A stretch of DNA of 64,000 nucleotides from NCBI RefSeq assembly GCF_018613795.1, contig NZ_JAGGPN010000038.1, positions 216,437-280,436 of the forward strand, given 5' to 3'. A program made the position numbers and the translations under genes. Source of the DNA: Arthrobacter sp. ISL-65 (GTDB lineage Bacteria > Actinomycetota > Actinomycetes > Actinomycetales > Micrococcaceae). Under the pieces are notes generated by a model. It was not told where the DNA came from. It was given only the letters and a program-made list of their open reading frames with translations, and ran no database searches. Shown here in pieces: positions 8,403-18,794 of this stretch. How positions within the stretch are numbered: position 1 is the first letter of the stretch; every line of letters begins with the position of its first letter.

Positions 8403-9254
8403 GTGACACGCAGACGCAGGCTGCGCGGGGCTGTCATCACCGGCCTCTCCCTCGCCCTGGTCGCCGGCGGCATCTACACCGCGGCCACTTTGCTGCAGCG
8501 CTCCGAGCAGCTGATCACCGAGGAATGCACCGCCGCCATCGGCTCACAGCGGTCCGATCTGGCCACCGACCAGGCCGCGAAGGCGGCGCTGATCACGGCT
8601 GTCTCGGTGCGCCGCGGGCTCCCTCCGCGGGCAGCCAGCATTGCCCTGGCCACCGCCATGCAGGAATCCAAGCTTCGGAACATCGGCCACGGCGACCTTG
8701 CCGGCCCCGACTCCAGGGGCCTCTTCCAGCAGCGCCCGTCCCAGGGCTGGGGCACCCAGGACCAGGTCATGGACCCGATCCATGCCACGAACGCCTTCTA
8801 TGATGCCCTCGTGAAGGTGCCCGGCTATGCCACCCTGGAAATCACCGACGCCGCCCAGCGCGTACAGCGCTCCGCCTACCCGACTGCCTACGCCGAGCAC
8901 GAGGCCATGGGACGGTCCTTCGCCTCGGCATTGACGGGTGAGACGCCCGCTGCCCTGAACTGCACGCTCCGCTCACCGGACACTGCCGGCAACCCCGCCG
9001 CCCTGCTCACTGAGCTGGAAGCCGCCTACGGAACCATCCCCACGGCGGCCTCCGGCCAAACGCTGGAGGTGGACGTCGCCGACAGCTTCGCCTGGTCCGT
9101 GGCCCACTGGGCGGTGGCAAACGCCAAAGAGTATTCGGTGGAACGCGTGGACGTGGACGGAAAGCGGTGGGACAGGAAGGCCCGAAACGGGTGGCAGGAT
9201 GCACCGGATGCCGGCGGCCGGGTGGCCATCACGCTTGCTGCTGCCGGGTCCTGA
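8403..9254 (+). CDS. Membrane-anchored extracytoplasmic protein with lysozyme-like core
   Basis: 283 residues from GTG 8403, chosen because GGAG lies 7 nt upstream. A basic N-terminus and one helix (about residues 8-30) anchor it. Residues 80-125 carry AMQESKLRN, a GLFQQRPSQGWG segment and a downstream Ala/Tyr-rich helix, resembling the Glu-containing helix and GLFQ strand of goose-type lysozyme or transglycosylase folds. Whether the Glu is catalytic is not shown. Related actinobacterial proteins are sometimes labelled heavy-metal transporters, which nothing here supports. Function unknown; a cell-wall role is plausible. Confidence 0.7.
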   Translation: MTRRRRLRGAVITGLSLALVAGGIYTAATLLQRSEQLITEECTAAIGSQRSDLATDQAAKAALITAVSVRRGLPPRAASIALATAMQESKLRNIGHGDLAGPDSRGLFQQRPSQGWGTQDQVMDPIHATNAFYDALVKVPGYATLEITDAAQRVQRSAYPTAYAEHEAMGRSFASALTGETPAALNCTLRSPDTAGNPAALLTELEAAYGTIPTAASGQTLEVDVADSFAWSVAHWAVANAKEYSVERVDVDGKRWDRKARNGWQDAPDAGGRVAITLAAAGS

Positions 9255-9301
9255 ATCTGACGCCGGGTCCTGAATGCGCGGACGTCCTGAAATCTGCGGA
9301 C

Positions 9302-9913
9302 TTAAACGAGGATCTCCACGACCGGCTGCACGTAGCTGCGGAACACCTCGGGCTGCGAGAGCAGCTCGTGGCTCATGATGATCTTGTCCGGTTCCAGGTA
9401 CCACGCCCGCTGCTCATCCAGCGGCAGCTCGATGATCGTCAGCGCAAAGTCCCGTGAGTCCCGGCCGACTTCCAGGAGCCGGTCCTCCACGATGTCCTCG
9501 AGCAGGTGCGCGGAGCCTCCGGCCACGCGTTCGGCCTCCAGCTCGGCGTACTCCGCGCGCCGCTCCCGAGCCCAGGTCAGGGCTGCCCCGAAGTGCGCCT
9601 GCAGGACCTTGCGCAGCGCCGGCGAGTTGGCGAAGGACCGGAATCCCGGGGGCGACAGCTCAGGAGACATCTGCGGGTGGGCCTTCAGCAGCTGCTCCCA
9701 CCAGGCTTCCCACTCAGTTTTCAGGGCGCCGATACCGCCCACTTCGGCGGTGAGATGGGCATGGTCCACGTGGCGGACCTTCGGCGCGGCATGCGAAAGC
9801 GCGGGAAAGCCTGCGCCGTCGAGCCCGGCAACATCACGTATGTAAAGGGCAATAAGCATGGGCCCCGACGTGTCCATAGTGATTCGCCAGCCTGGACCGC
9901 CTGTGTGCTGCAT
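9302..9913 (-). CDS. Conserved actinobacterial protein of unknown function
   Basis: 203 residues from ATG 9913, which has an excellent AAGGAGG 7 nt upstream; the longer in-frame start at 10066 would run into the TetR gene. The protein is soluble, rich in Glu, Trp and Ala, with a WEAWWEQLL segment near residue 65 and a long Glu/Arg-rich helix (WARERRAEYAELEAERV). No catalytic motif is recognised. It lies 89 nt downstream of the TetR gene on the same strand and may be co-transcribed with it. Confidence 0.65.
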   Translation of the reverse strand: MQHTGGPGWRITMDTSGPMLIALYIRDVAGLDGAGFPALSHAAPKVRHVDHAHLTAEVGGIGALKTEWEAWWEQLLKAHPQMSPELSPPGFRSFANSPALRKVLQAHFGAALTWARERRAEYAELEAERVAGGSAHLLEDIVEDRLLEVGRDSRDFALTIIELPLDEQRAWYLEPDKIIMSHELLSQPEVFRSYVQPVVEILV

Positions 9914-10002
9914 GCGTATGCCTCCTTGGCATCTCGTTTTCCGCCCCGTTGTGCCGGCCACCCGCTCTCCGGCTTTCAGTCTATTACCCCAGCCCGGGGA
10001 CG

Positions 10003-10641
10003 TTAATGGCTGGCACCGAGCCTCCTGCGGAGGCCCGCGACGTGGAATTCGAGCACGTCGCGGCACATTTCCGGCGACATCCAGCCCGGCTGAAGCAGGG
10101 CATGCATGGCCAGCCCGTCGAGGGTGGCCAGCAGGTGTTCGGCCGCAGTCACAAGCTGCGGTCCGGCATCGGCCCCGGTGGTATCGTCCTCATGCAGGAG
10201 CCGGGTGATCACCTGGCCGACGACGGCGGCCACGGCCCGGTGGCTCCTGTCCGCCTCGGCGGCCAGGGAGGGCCGGATCCGCGCCGCGTTCCTGAACGCC
10301 AGCCAGGCGCACGCATCCAGGGCGCGCTCGTCGTCCAGCGGCAGGAATTCGCCCAGCAGTGTTAATACGGCACGGCTGGTGTGCGGGTCACTGGCTGCGG
10401 GCCCCAACCCTATTAGCGCTTTGTTGAGGCGCGTCAGGATGCGGTCGGAAACAGCTGCAAAGGAGTAGGCCAGCAGGTCATCGCTGCTGTCGAAGTAGTG
10501 CCGCACGGAGCCCACCGCGAGGCCCGCCTCATCCGCCACTTCCCGCAGGGACGCGCGTTCCAGTCCGTCCGTGGCGATGATCCTGCACACCGCGCCAACG
10601 ATCTCCTGCCGGCGCTGCTCGGCGTCCACGATTTTCGGCAC
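10003..10641 (-). CDS. TetR-family transcriptional regulator
   Basis: 212 residues from GTG 10641, the start that gives the usual TetR N-terminus (PKIVDAEQRRQEIV). The N-terminal helix-turn-helix reads ASLREVADEAGLAVGSVRHYF, a standard TetR recognition helix. The C-terminal half is an all-helical ligand domain with no identifiable ligand. It sits between citrate synthase and the unknown gene at 9302-9913, both on the same strand; a terminator separates it from citrate synthase. Confidence 0.88.
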   Translation of the reverse strand: MPKIVDAEQRRQEIVGAVCRIIATDGLERASLREVADEAGLAVGSVRHYFDSSDDLLAYSFAAVSDRILTRLNKALIGLGPAASDPHTSRAVLTLLGEFLPLDDERALDACAWLAFRNAARIRPSLAAEADRSHRAVAAVVGQVITRLLHEDDTTGADAGPQLVTAAEHLLATLDGLAMHALLQPGWMSPEMCRDVLEFHVAGLRRRLGASH

Positions 10642-10698
10642 TCTTGTTTTTAGCACGGGTGTGCCCCCAAACCGCGGCGGCGCGCAGCCGTTAACGCC

Positions 10699-10737
10699 GA
10701 CGGCGGCCGCCCACCGGGAAGGTGGACGGCCGCCGTC
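10699..10737 (-). terminator. Terminator downstream of gltA
   Basis: A GC-rich inverted repeat between gltA and the TetR gene, roughly 17-bp arms with one mismatch. Its outer sequence (ttaacgccgacggcggc ... gccgccgtcgt) recurs in the terminator at 36014-36056. Confidence 0.75.
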
Positions 10738-10771
10738 GTGAATTGGCCCCTTAGTTGGGAGCCGGTGGGGA

Positions 10772-12073
<1,302 letters not shown>

Positions 12074-12369
12074 GGAGTCCCCTTCATGAGGCCTCTTGGC
12101 CTCGCTAGAAAGCTATATCCAACATCAGGTGAGCCGCGCGGGATCCCGCACGGCGGGACATCCAACGGCCGTGCTGCCTTCTTGTAGAAAGCCACCATTG
12201 ATAGTCAGTTAAAAACTACCGCCACTTGCGGGCTGCCACTAATCCGGAAGCGCCAAATCATCCCCAAAACGGGCCAGTTGTGGCGCGAGTCACATCATTG
12301 TTACGGCGTTCCCAGCGCCAAAAGTCACGCTTGTCGCGGCATGACCACAATGCGAAAACTGGGAAACCG
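12074..12369 (-). promoter_or_regulatory. gltA leader and promoter region
   Basis: This 296-bp gap between dapC and gltA contains no gene. A 6-bp hairpin (12088-12103, GAGGCC / GGCCTC) sits just upstream of the gltA Shine-Dalgarno and a GCGGGATCCCGC palindrome lies about 70 nt upstream. Both would be in a long 5' leader and could affect translation or mRNA stability. No promoter hexamers stand out clearly. Confidence 0.4.
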
Positions 12370-13509
12370 CTATGCCAGGCGGGCCACCGCGGCGTCGATC
12401 CGTTCGTCGGTTCCGGTGAGGGCCACGCGAACATAGCCGTGCCCCGCGTCGCCGTAGAACACACCCGGACCCACCACGATCCCCCGCTCCGCGAGGCGTG
12501 CCACGGTGTCCCAGGTTGCTTCGCCCGCCGTGCACCACAGGTACAGGCCGGCGGCGGACTCGTGCAGCGTCAGCCCGAAGGACTCAAGCGCCGGCAGGAG
12601 CCGCTCCCGCCGTCCGCGGTACAGGTCCTTCTGCTCCAGGACGTGCGCGTCGTCGCCCAGTGCCACCCGCATGGCTTCCTGCACCGGGTACGGCACGATC
12701 ATGCCGGCGTGCTTGCGGCTGTTGACGAGGTTGGCCATGAGGGCCGCATCACCGGCGACGAAGGCGGCCCGGTAGCCGGCCAGGTTGGACTGCTTGCTCA
12801 GCGAGTACACGGCGAGGAGCCCGTCGTGGGACGCACCGGCGACGCGCGGATCCAGGATGCTCGGAACAGCCTGTCCCCCGCGCTGCAGGTCCCACTCGCC
12901 CCAGCCAAGCTCGGCGTAGCACTCATCGGATGCCACCAGGGCGCCGATTGCGCGCGCCTGGTCCACGATCTTCTTCAGCGACGCGGCGTCGCGGACGCTG
13001 CCGGTGGGGTTGCCCGGCGAGTTGACCCAAACCAGCCGGACCTTCGCCCGGGTGGCCGCGTCCAGCTCGTCGAGGTCATCAGCCGCAACCGCCGTGGCCC
13101 CGGCGAACGTGGCCCCGATGTCATAGGTGGGGTAGGCGACCGTGGGCCGGACGACGACATCTCCCGGCTTAAGGCCCAGCAGGAAAGGCAGCCACGCCAC
13201 GAGTTCCTTGGAGCCCACGGTCGGCATGACGGCGCTGGGGTCCAGCCCCTCGACGCCGCGGCGGCGGGCGAACCACGCCGCGATGGCCTCCCGGAGCGCG
13301 GGCGTGCCGTGCACCGTGGGGTAACCCGGCGCATCCGCGGCTGCCTTCAGCGCGTCCTGGATGACCGGCGGCGTCGGGTCCACGGGCGTGCCGATGGACA
13401 GGTTCACCGCACCGCCGGGGTGTTCAGCCGCTTTGGCGAGGTACGGCGCCATCGCTTCCCACGGGTAGTCGGGCAGGCTAAGGCCGAAACTGCGCACAGC
13501 TGTAGTCAC
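12370..13509 (-). CDS. dapC: Succinyldiaminopimelate transaminase
   Basis: 379 residues from GTG 13509, 13 nt after the fdxA stop; the in-frame start at 13557 would lie inside fdxA. A fold-type I PLP aminotransferase: VNSPGNPTG (cofactor pocket), DECYAELGWG (Asp for the pyridine nitrogen), YSLSKQSNLAGYR (Schiff-base Lys) and a C-terminal VRVALTG with the substrate Arg. It aminates N-succinyl-2-amino-6-ketopimelate, the step between DapD and DapE. The ferredoxin-dapC pair is conserved in actinobacteria. Confidence 0.93.
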   Translation of the reverse strand: MTTAVRSFGLSLPDYPWEAMAPYLAKAAEHPGGAVNLSIGTPVDPTPPVIQDALKAAADAPGYPTVHGTPALREAIAAWFARRRGVEGLDPSAVMPTVGSKELVAWLPFLLGLKPGDVVVRPTVAYPTYDIGATFAGATAVAADDLDELDAATRAKVRLVWVNSPGNPTGSVRDAASLKKIVDQARAIGALVASDECYAELGWGEWDLQRGGQAVPSILDPRVAGASHDGLLAVYSLSKQSNLAGYRAAFVAGDAALMANLVNSRKHAGMIVPYPVQEAMRVALGDDAHVLEQKDLYRGRRERLLPALESFGLTLHESAAGLYLWCTAGEATWDTVARLAERGIVVGPGVFYGDAGHGYVRVALTGTDERIDAAVARLA

Positions 13510-13522
13510 GAAGGGGTCCGCC

Positions 13523-13849
13523 TCAGTGGTCCTGGTTCTGCGGCGGGAGCGCTGCAATCATCGGGTGGTCCTTGCCGGTATTGCCCACCTTGGCGGCGCC
13601 GCCCGGGGAGCCGAGGTCGTCAAAGAACTCGACGTTCGCCTTGTAGTAGTCTGCCCATTCCTCGGGGGTGTCATCCTCGTAGTAGATGGCTTCCACCGGG
13701 CAGACGGGCTCGCATGCACCGCAGTCGACGCACTCATCGGGATGGATATAGAGGGAGCGTTCGCCTTCGTAGATGCAATCGACGGGGCACTCCTCAATGC
13801 ATGCCTTGTCCTTAACATCTACACACGGCTGCGCGATTACGTACGTCAC
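13523..13849 (-). CDS. fdxA: 7Fe ferredoxin (3Fe-4S / 4Fe-4S)
   Basis: 108 residues from GTG 13849, with AAGGGA upstream. The cysteine pattern is CVDVKDKACIEECPVDC followed by CVDCGACEPVCP, the spacing of bacterial seven-iron ferredoxins of the FdxA/FdxC type. The acidic C-terminal half (EEWADYYKANVEFFDDLG) is also typical. It carries electrons in the cytoplasm; the partner enzyme is unknown. Short spacing to dapC suggests one transcript. Confidence 0.95.
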   Translation of the reverse strand: MTYVIAQPCVDVKDKACIEECPVDCIYEGERSLYIHPDECVDCGACEPVCPVEAIYYEDDTPEEWADYYKANVEFFDDLGSPGGAAKVGNTGKDHPMIAALPPQNQDH

Positions 13850-13991
13850 GTCCCTTGCCTCTCCACGTTGATTCCCGGCGGCTGGCCGGTTGCTGCATCC
13901 GGCCTGCATGCCGGGCTGTCCACTTCAGAGCCTATTATCTCCCAGGCCCGTCCCGCTAACGAAGCGGGCGCGTCACACTCCGGACAGGTCA

Positions 13992-13997
13992 TACGAT
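13992..13997 (+). promoter_or_regulatory. -10 box (TACGAT) for a leaderless gene
   Basis: TACGAT is 6 nt before GTG 14004 and there is no Shine-Dalgarno. Confidence 0.5.
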
Positions 13998-14003
13998 GGA
14001 CGG

Positions 14004-14261
14004 GTGAGTCCGACGACACCAACTCCCCGGCAGTTCCTGGCCACGGCCCCCGTCGGAACGCGCGTCGTGGTGCGCTACAGGATCGACGGCGGCTTTACGG
14101 ATGCGCTGGGAGACCTTCTGGAGTGCGGCGAAAGTGAGTGCACCGTGCGGACCCGGAGGTCCGACGTCGGCATTCCCCTTGACAGCGTGGTGGCCGCCAA
14201 ACAGGTGCCGCCGGCAGCTCCGCGGCGGGGTTCACGGCTGGCCCCGCCAGCCGCGGGCTGA
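14004..14261 (+). CDS. Small stand-alone SH3-like domain protein (Rv0428c N-terminal type)
   Basis: 85 residues from GTG 14004. Residues 10-65 (PVGTRVVVRYRIDGG, then ALGDLLECGESECTVRTRRSDVGIPLDSVVAAKQVPP) resemble the SH3-like barrel at the N-terminus of Rv0428c-type GNAT proteins, where it precedes an acetyltransferase domain. Here the frame stops after the barrel and a short basic tail. It is convergent with the MFS gene, whose stop is 11 nt away. The function of the isolated domain is unknown. Confidence 0.7.
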   Translation: MSPTTPTPRQFLATAPVGTRVVVRYRIDGGFTDALGDLLECGESECTVRTRRSDVGIPLDSVVAAKQVPPAAPRRGSRLAPPAAG

Positions 14262-14271
14262 CAGCCCGGGC

Positions 14272-15609
14272 CTAGGCCCTGTCCTTTTCGTCCAACACCT
14301 CGGCTTCCGCGGAACCATCTGCCCGCATCCCACCCGTCTCCACCCCGTCCGGAAGCGTGCGCATCGTGCGCAAAGGAGAGAACAGGACCGGGGCGGCGGC
14401 CAGGAGACTGCCAGCCGCTCCGATCATCATGGTGGCCACCAGCCCTATGTGCTCGCCAAGGTACCCCGAGGCCAGGGCCGACAACGGAATCACGCCCCAC
14501 ACGGCAAACCGGATGGACGCATTCATGCGGCCGAGAAGCCGGGACGGGCAAACCCGTTGGCGCATGGTGAGCTGCACGACGTTGTACACCAGGACGCTGA
14601 AGCCAAACCCGAATTCGGAGATCACCAGCAGCACCAGTGAGACTGCGGGTTCGGGCACGACACCGGCGAGCGGCACGAGCAGCAGAAAAACTGAGCTGAC
14701 CACGGCGCACACCGGAATCACCGTGCCTTCGCCAGCGCGGGCGGCCAGCCTCGGCGCCGCCACGGCGCCCAGCACTCCGCCGGCCGCGCCAACGGTCATG
14801 ACCAGGCCCAAGCCCTGCGGCCCCAGCCCGAGATTGCGCAGCACCAGCAGCGGCGTCAGCGTGAAGATCAGCGTGCCGAAAAAGTTCATTCCGGCGGTAC
14901 AGGCCGCAATGCGGCTGATGAGCGGATGCCGGAGCACAAAGGAGAGGCCTTCCCGGATTTCCGCAGGGAGCGGCCTCCGGTCGGCCGGGGCCACACGTAC
15001 TTCCGAGTCCCGGGTGCGGGCCAGGAACACCGCGGAGAGCAGGTAGCCCGCGGCCTCCCCCACGAACAGCACGGGAGCCGAGACAAGCGCCAGCATCGAG
15101 CCGCCCACGGCGGGTCCGCCGATGCGTGCAACCTGGGTGGTCGCCTCCAGCTTTGAGTTGGCCTCCCGCACCTGCGGAGACTCCACCAGCACCGGAACGT
15201 AGCTCTGGTACGCGACGTCGAAGAACACCGTGGCCGTTCCCACGGTCGCCGCGATGACGTAGAGGTGCCAGATTTCCAGGCTGCCGCCCCACCAGAGGAG
15301 AGGCACGGCGGCCATGGCGGCCATCCGCACCAGATTCGCGGCGATCATGGTTTTCCGCTTCAGCCAGCGGTCAACCCACGCCCCAACTGGAAGCCCAACA
15401 GCCAAGAAGGCGGCTAAGCCTGCGGCGGTCAGCGCGCCAACCTCGAATTCGGACGCGTGGAGCATGCTGACGGCCAGCACGGGGAACGCCAACTGGCCCA
15501 GCTGCGCGCCGAACTGTCCCAGCGCCTGGCCGGCCCAAAAGGTGGTGAAGTTGCGGTCCCGCCACAGCGCTCGTGCTGTTGGGACCACCGCGGTCGATTC
15601 GGCAGTCAC
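14272..15609 (-). CDS. MFS transporter, EntS/MFS_3-like exporter
   Basis: 445 residues from GTG 15609, with twelve predicted helices. FWAGQALGQFGAQLGQLAFPVLA at helix 1 and GAWVDRWLKRKTMI in the loop after helix 2 (motif A variant) are typical of the MFS_3 group that includes enterobactin and macrolide exporters. The tail is acidic and cytoplasmic. It is divergent from an ArsR-type regulator and the shared 63-bp gap carries a palindrome at 15630-15645, so that regulator probably controls it. Substrate unknown. Confidence 0.88.
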   Translation of the reverse strand: MTAESTAVVPTARALWRDRNFTTFWAGQALGQFGAQLGQLAFPVLAVSMLHASEFEVGALTAAGLAAFLAVGLPVGAWVDRWLKRKTMIAANLVRMAAMAAVPLLWWGGSLEIWHLYVIAATVGTATVFFDVAYQSYVPVLVESPQVREANSKLEATTQVARIGGPAVGGSMLALVSAPVLFVGEAAGYLLSAVFLARTRDSEVRVAPADRRPLPAEIREGLSFVLRHPLISRIAACTAGMNFFGTLIFTLTPLLVLRNLGLGPQGLGLVMTVGAAGGVLGAVAAPRLAARAGEGTVIPVCAVVSSVFLLLVPLAGVVPEPAVSLVLLVISEFGFGFSVLVYNVVQLTMRQRVCPSRLLGRMNASIRFAVWGVIPLSALASGYLGEHIGLVATMMIGAAGSLLAAAPVLFSPLRTMRTLPDGVETGGMRADGSAEAEVLDEKDRA

Positions 15610-15629
15610 TGCTTCAGTTTCCGGCAGTG

Positions 15630-15645
15630 ATTGGCATATGTCAAT
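15630..15645. promoter_or_regulatory. Palindromic operator between MFS and ArsR genes
   Basis: ATTGGCATATGTCAAT is a 16-bp palindrome with a single mismatched pair, placed 20 nt upstream of the MFS start and 27 nt before the regulator start. It is the best candidate operator for the adjacent regulator. Confidence 0.6.
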
Positions 15646-15659
15646 CGTTCATTGCTCGT

Positions 15660-15665
15660 TACACT
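15660..15665 (+). promoter_or_regulatory. -10 box (TACACT) for leaderless ArsR gene
   Basis: TACACT is 7 nt before ATG 15673; no Shine-Dalgarno is present. Confidence 0.5.
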
Positions 15666-15672
15666 GGCGTCT

Positions 15673-16182
15673 ATGACACCCCCGCCGGAAAGCGATGATG
15701 CAGACCTGGTGGCAAAGGGCCGCGCCCTAAGTTCTCCGCTACGGCTGAGGATTCTTCGTTTATGCCTGCACCAGTCACGTACCAACAAGGAGATCGCCGA
15801 ACTGCTCGGCCTCAATCCCGCTTCCAGCCTCCACCACGTCCGCACCCTGGTGCGGACCGGGTTCCTGGTGGCCGAGGACCGCCGGAAGGGGCGGCGGGGA
15901 GCCACCGAGGTACCCTACATCGCCAGCCGCAAGTCGTGGAGCACCCCCGTGGACAACGTTGCGCCCATCCTCATCGAGACGTTCCTGCAGGAAACCCGGG
16001 ACCTTCCGCCCGAGGACATTGAGGTGTGGCGCCTCGGGGTGAAGTTCAACGCCGCCAGACGGGAGGAAATGCTGGCCAAGCTCCGCGCCGTCATCGAGGA
16101 GTACATGGCACTTCCCGCAGACGACGATGGCGAGGCCACCTCACTCATGATCGCGCACCACCGGGACCCGGCGGCAGGCTAG
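15673..16182 (+). CDS. ArsR/winged-helix transcriptional regulator
   Basis: 169 residues from ATG 15673, next to a leaderless -10 box. The winged helix is clear: LSSPLRLRILRLCLHQSRTNKEIAELLG, then NPASSLHHVRTLVRTGFL. No Cys-rich metal motif is visible, so a metal ligand is not indicated. The C-terminal half (VEDNVAPI-like, EIVWRLG-like helices) probably dimerises. It is divergent from the MFS exporter and likely represses it. The 3' end overlaps the stop of the gene at 16179-16565 on the other strand. Confidence 0.85.
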   Translation: MTPPPESDDADLVAKGRALSSPLRLRILRLCLHQSRTNKEIAELLGLNPASSLHHVRTLVRTGFLVAEDRRKGRRGATEVPYIASRKSWSTPVDNVAPILIETFLQETRDLPPEDIEVWRLGVKFNAARREEMLAKLRAVIEEYMALPADDDGEATSLMIAHHRDPAAG

Positions 16183-16565
16183 CGGGCGGAACCGGACGGG
16201 CGGCTGTACCGCCTGCACCAGGCCAGCATCGCGACGGTAACCACCACGATCCCGTAGACCCAGATGCCTCCGGCCAGGTCACCGGCAATGAGCCGCTTGC
16301 CTGGCTCCATCCCGGACCACCAGCCGGCCAGGGCATAACAGACCGCGCCGCACACCGCCGTCGGAATCAGCGTCCGGAACGCCGCCCCGAGGAACAACTG
16401 AAGCGACGCCAGGAGCAGCAGCGCCGCCACGGCACCCATGGGCAGAGCGGAACCGGCGGCAGCGAACTCCTGACGGTGCAGCGCGGTTCCGGCGAAGGCA
16501 GCAAAAAGAGCTGCCGGCACGGCGGCGGCCAGGCCGCCTGCCATGCCGGCAGCTCTTCTGTTCAC
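16179..16565 (-). CDS. Four-helix membrane protein (DUF6113-like)
   Basis: 128 residues from GTG 16565, with AGGGA about 10 nt upstream. Four hydrophobic helices with short loops fill the protein; a basic CRRYSRPSGSAR tail ends it. It starts 28 nt after the typA stop on the same strand and probably shares its transcript. Small proteins of this type next to typA are common in Micrococcaceae. Function unknown. Confidence 0.65.
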   Translation of the reverse strand: MNRRAAGMAGGLAAAVPAALFAAFAGTALHRQEFAAAGSALPMGAVAALLLLASLQLFLGAAFRTLIPTAVCGAVCYALAGWWSGMEPGKRLIAGDLAGGIWVYGIVVVTVAMLAWCRRYSRPSGSAR

Positions 16566-16593
16566 GATTTCGGTTCCCTGCGGGAGGGTGTCG

Positions 16594-18522
16594 TTATGCC
16601 TTCGCGCGCGCGCGGTTGGCCTTGGCACGCTCATTGGTGTCAAGGATGACCTTGCGGATGCGGATGGCGTCCGGTGTAACCTCAACGCACTCGTCCTCGC
16701 GGGCGAACTCGAGGGACTCTTCCAGGGTCAGGTCCCGCGGCGGCGTCAGGTTCTCGAAGGTGTCCGAGGAAGCTGCACGCATGTTGGTGAGCTTCTTTTC
16801 CTTCGTGATGTTCACGTCCATGTCGTCGGCGCGGGAGTTCTCGCCCACGATCATGCCCTCGTACACCTCGGAGGTGGGCTTGACGAAGAAGGAGCCGCGT
16901 TCCTGCAGGTTGATCATGGCGAACGGGGTCACGACGCCTGCGCGGTCGGCCACCATGGAACCGTTGGTGCGGTATTCAATCGGGCCGGCCCAGGGCTCGT
17001 AGCCCTCGGAGATGGAGGCTGCGATGCCGGCGCCGCGGGTGTCCGTGAGGAACTTGGTGCGGAAGCCGATCAGGCCACGGGCAGGAACGATGAACTCCAT
17101 GCGGCACCAGCCGGTGCCGTGGTTGGCCATGTTGGTCATGCGGCCCTTGCGGGCGGCCATCAGCTGCGTTACGGCGCCGAGGTACTCTTCCGGCACGTCG
17201 ATGGTCATGTGTTCCATCGGCTCGTGGATCTTGCCGTCGACCGTCCGAGTGACAACCTGCGGCTTGCCCACGGTCAGCTCGAAGCCTTCGCGGCGCATCT
17301 GCTCCACGAGGATGGCCAGCGCGAGCTCGCCGCGGCCCTGGACTTCCCAGGCATCCGGACGCTCGGTGGGGAGAACCTTGATGGAGACGTTACCGATCAG
17401 TTCCTTGTCCAGGCGGTCCTTCACCTGGCGGGCCGTGACCTTGGCGCCCTTGACCTTGCCGGCCAGCGGGGAGGTGTTGATACCGATCGTCATCGAGATC
17501 GCGGGATCGTCAACGGTGATCAGGGGCAGCGGCTGGGGGTTCTCGACGTCGGTCAGGGTCTCACCGATGGTGATCTCCTCGATGCCGGCGACGGCGACGA
17601 TCTCGCCCGGACCGGCGGACTCGGCCGGAACGCGCTCGAGCGCCTTGGTGGCAAGGAGTTCAGTGATCTTGACGGTCTTGAGCTCACCGTTGGCGCGGGC
17701 CCAGGCAACCTGCTGGCCCTTGCGGAGGGTGCCGTTGTAGATGCGCAGCAGGGCGAGGCGGCCCAGGAACGGGGAGGCGTCCAGGTTGGTGACGTGCGCC
17801 TGCAGGACACCTTCCGGGTTGTAGGTCGGGGCGGGGATGTGCTCGATGATCGCGCTGAAGAGCGGCTCGAGGTCCTCGTTCTCCGGGGCGGTGCCATCAG
17901 CGGGCTGTTCGAGGGAGGCGCGGCCAACCTTGGCGGCGGCGTAGACCACCGGGACGTTGAGGATCTTGTCCAGGTCAAGGTCGGGAACCTCATCGGCGAG
18001 GTCGGAGGCCAGGCCCAGGAGCAGGTCCATGGACTCGTGGACGACCTCTTCGATGCGGGCGTCCGGGCGGTCGGTCTTGTTGACCAGGAGGATCACCGGC
18101 AGGTGCGCGGCGAGGGCCTTGCGGAGGACGAAGCGGGTCTGGGGCAGCGGGCCCTCGGACGCATCCACGAGGAGAACGACGCCATCCACCATGGACAGCC
18201 CGCGCTCCACTTCGCCGCCGAAGTCGGCGTGGCCGGGGGTGTCGATGACGTTGATGGTGATGGTTTCGCCCTTGGAGGACGGTCCGTTGTAGGCCACCGT
18301 GGTGTTCTTGGCCAGGATGGTGATGCCCTTTTCGCGCTCCAGGTCACCGGAGTCCATGACACGGTCTTCGAGGTGGTTGTGCTCGGCAAAGGAGTTGGTC
18401 TGCTTGAGCATGGCGTCCACGAGGGTGGTCTTGCCGTGGTCAACGTGGGCCACAATCGCGACGTTGCGCAGGTCACTGCGAACTGCAGTTGCTACCGCGG
18501 TGTTGGTGGTGGTTTCAGACAT
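16594..18522 (-). CDS. typA: Ribosome-associated translational GTPase TypA/BipA
   Basis: 642 residues. G-domain motifs: AHVDHGKTTLVD (G1), DTPGHADFGGEVER (G3) and NKTDRPDAR (G4). The EF-G-like domains II, III and V and the TypA-specific C-terminal domain (FRTKFLTDTRGAGI, EYRTNGSMVADRAG) follow in order. It binds the 70S ribosome and helps late 50S assembly and stress adaptation in characterised bacteria. Length is normal. It is transcribed away from the SGNH lipoprotein gene. Confidence 0.96.
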   Translation of the reverse strand: MSETTTNTAVATAVRSDLRNVAIVAHVDHGKTTLVDAMLKQTNSFAEHNHLEDRVMDSGDLEREKGITILAKNTTVAYNGPSSKGETITINVIDTPGHADFGGEVERGLSMVDGVVLLVDASEGPLPQTRFVLRKALAAHLPVILLVNKTDRPDARIEEVVHESMDLLLGLASDLADEVPDLDLDKILNVPVVYAAAKVGRASLEQPADGTAPENEDLEPLFSAIIEHIPAPTYNPEGVLQAHVTNLDASPFLGRLALLRIYNGTLRKGQQVAWARANGELKTVKITELLATKALERVPAESAGPGEIVAVAGIEEITIGETLTDVENPQPLPLITVDDPAISMTIGINTSPLAGKVKGAKVTARQVKDRLDKELIGNVSIKVLPTERPDAWEVQGRGELALAILVEQMRREGFELTVGKPQVVTRTVDGKIHEPMEHMTIDVPEEYLGAVTQLMAARKGRMTNMANHGTGWCRMEFIVPARGLIGFRTKFLTDTRGAGIAASISEGYEPWAGPIEYRTNGSMVADRAGVVTPFAMINLQERGSFFVKPTSEVYEGMIVGENSRADDMDVNITKEKKLTNMRAASSDTFENLTPPRDLTLEESLEFAREDECVEVTPDAIRIRKVILDTNERAKANRARAKA

Positions 18523-18794
18523 GCGTTATTGCTCGATTCAGTGGTGAAGTCAGCTGTTGTATCGCGACATTTCCAACCGGAACGCACGACGGATCAGACC
18601 CTTAACACAGGGCACCTACCTCCAGTCTAAACGCTGAGCCATTTATTGGCCTAAAACGGGCGCCCGCACACGCGCCCGGACCCGTTACCAAATCGTGAAT
18701 CCAACGGGGCGTCATGTGAGCAAAATCACTGGCTTTTCCGAAAGTGATCCACCACTATTGCTAGACCACTTACGAACATGCCAGGAGTCCACGG

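Noticed and set aside
8403..9254. Heavy-metal transporter label
   Set aside because: One membrane anchor and a lysozyme-like core; no metal-transport features.
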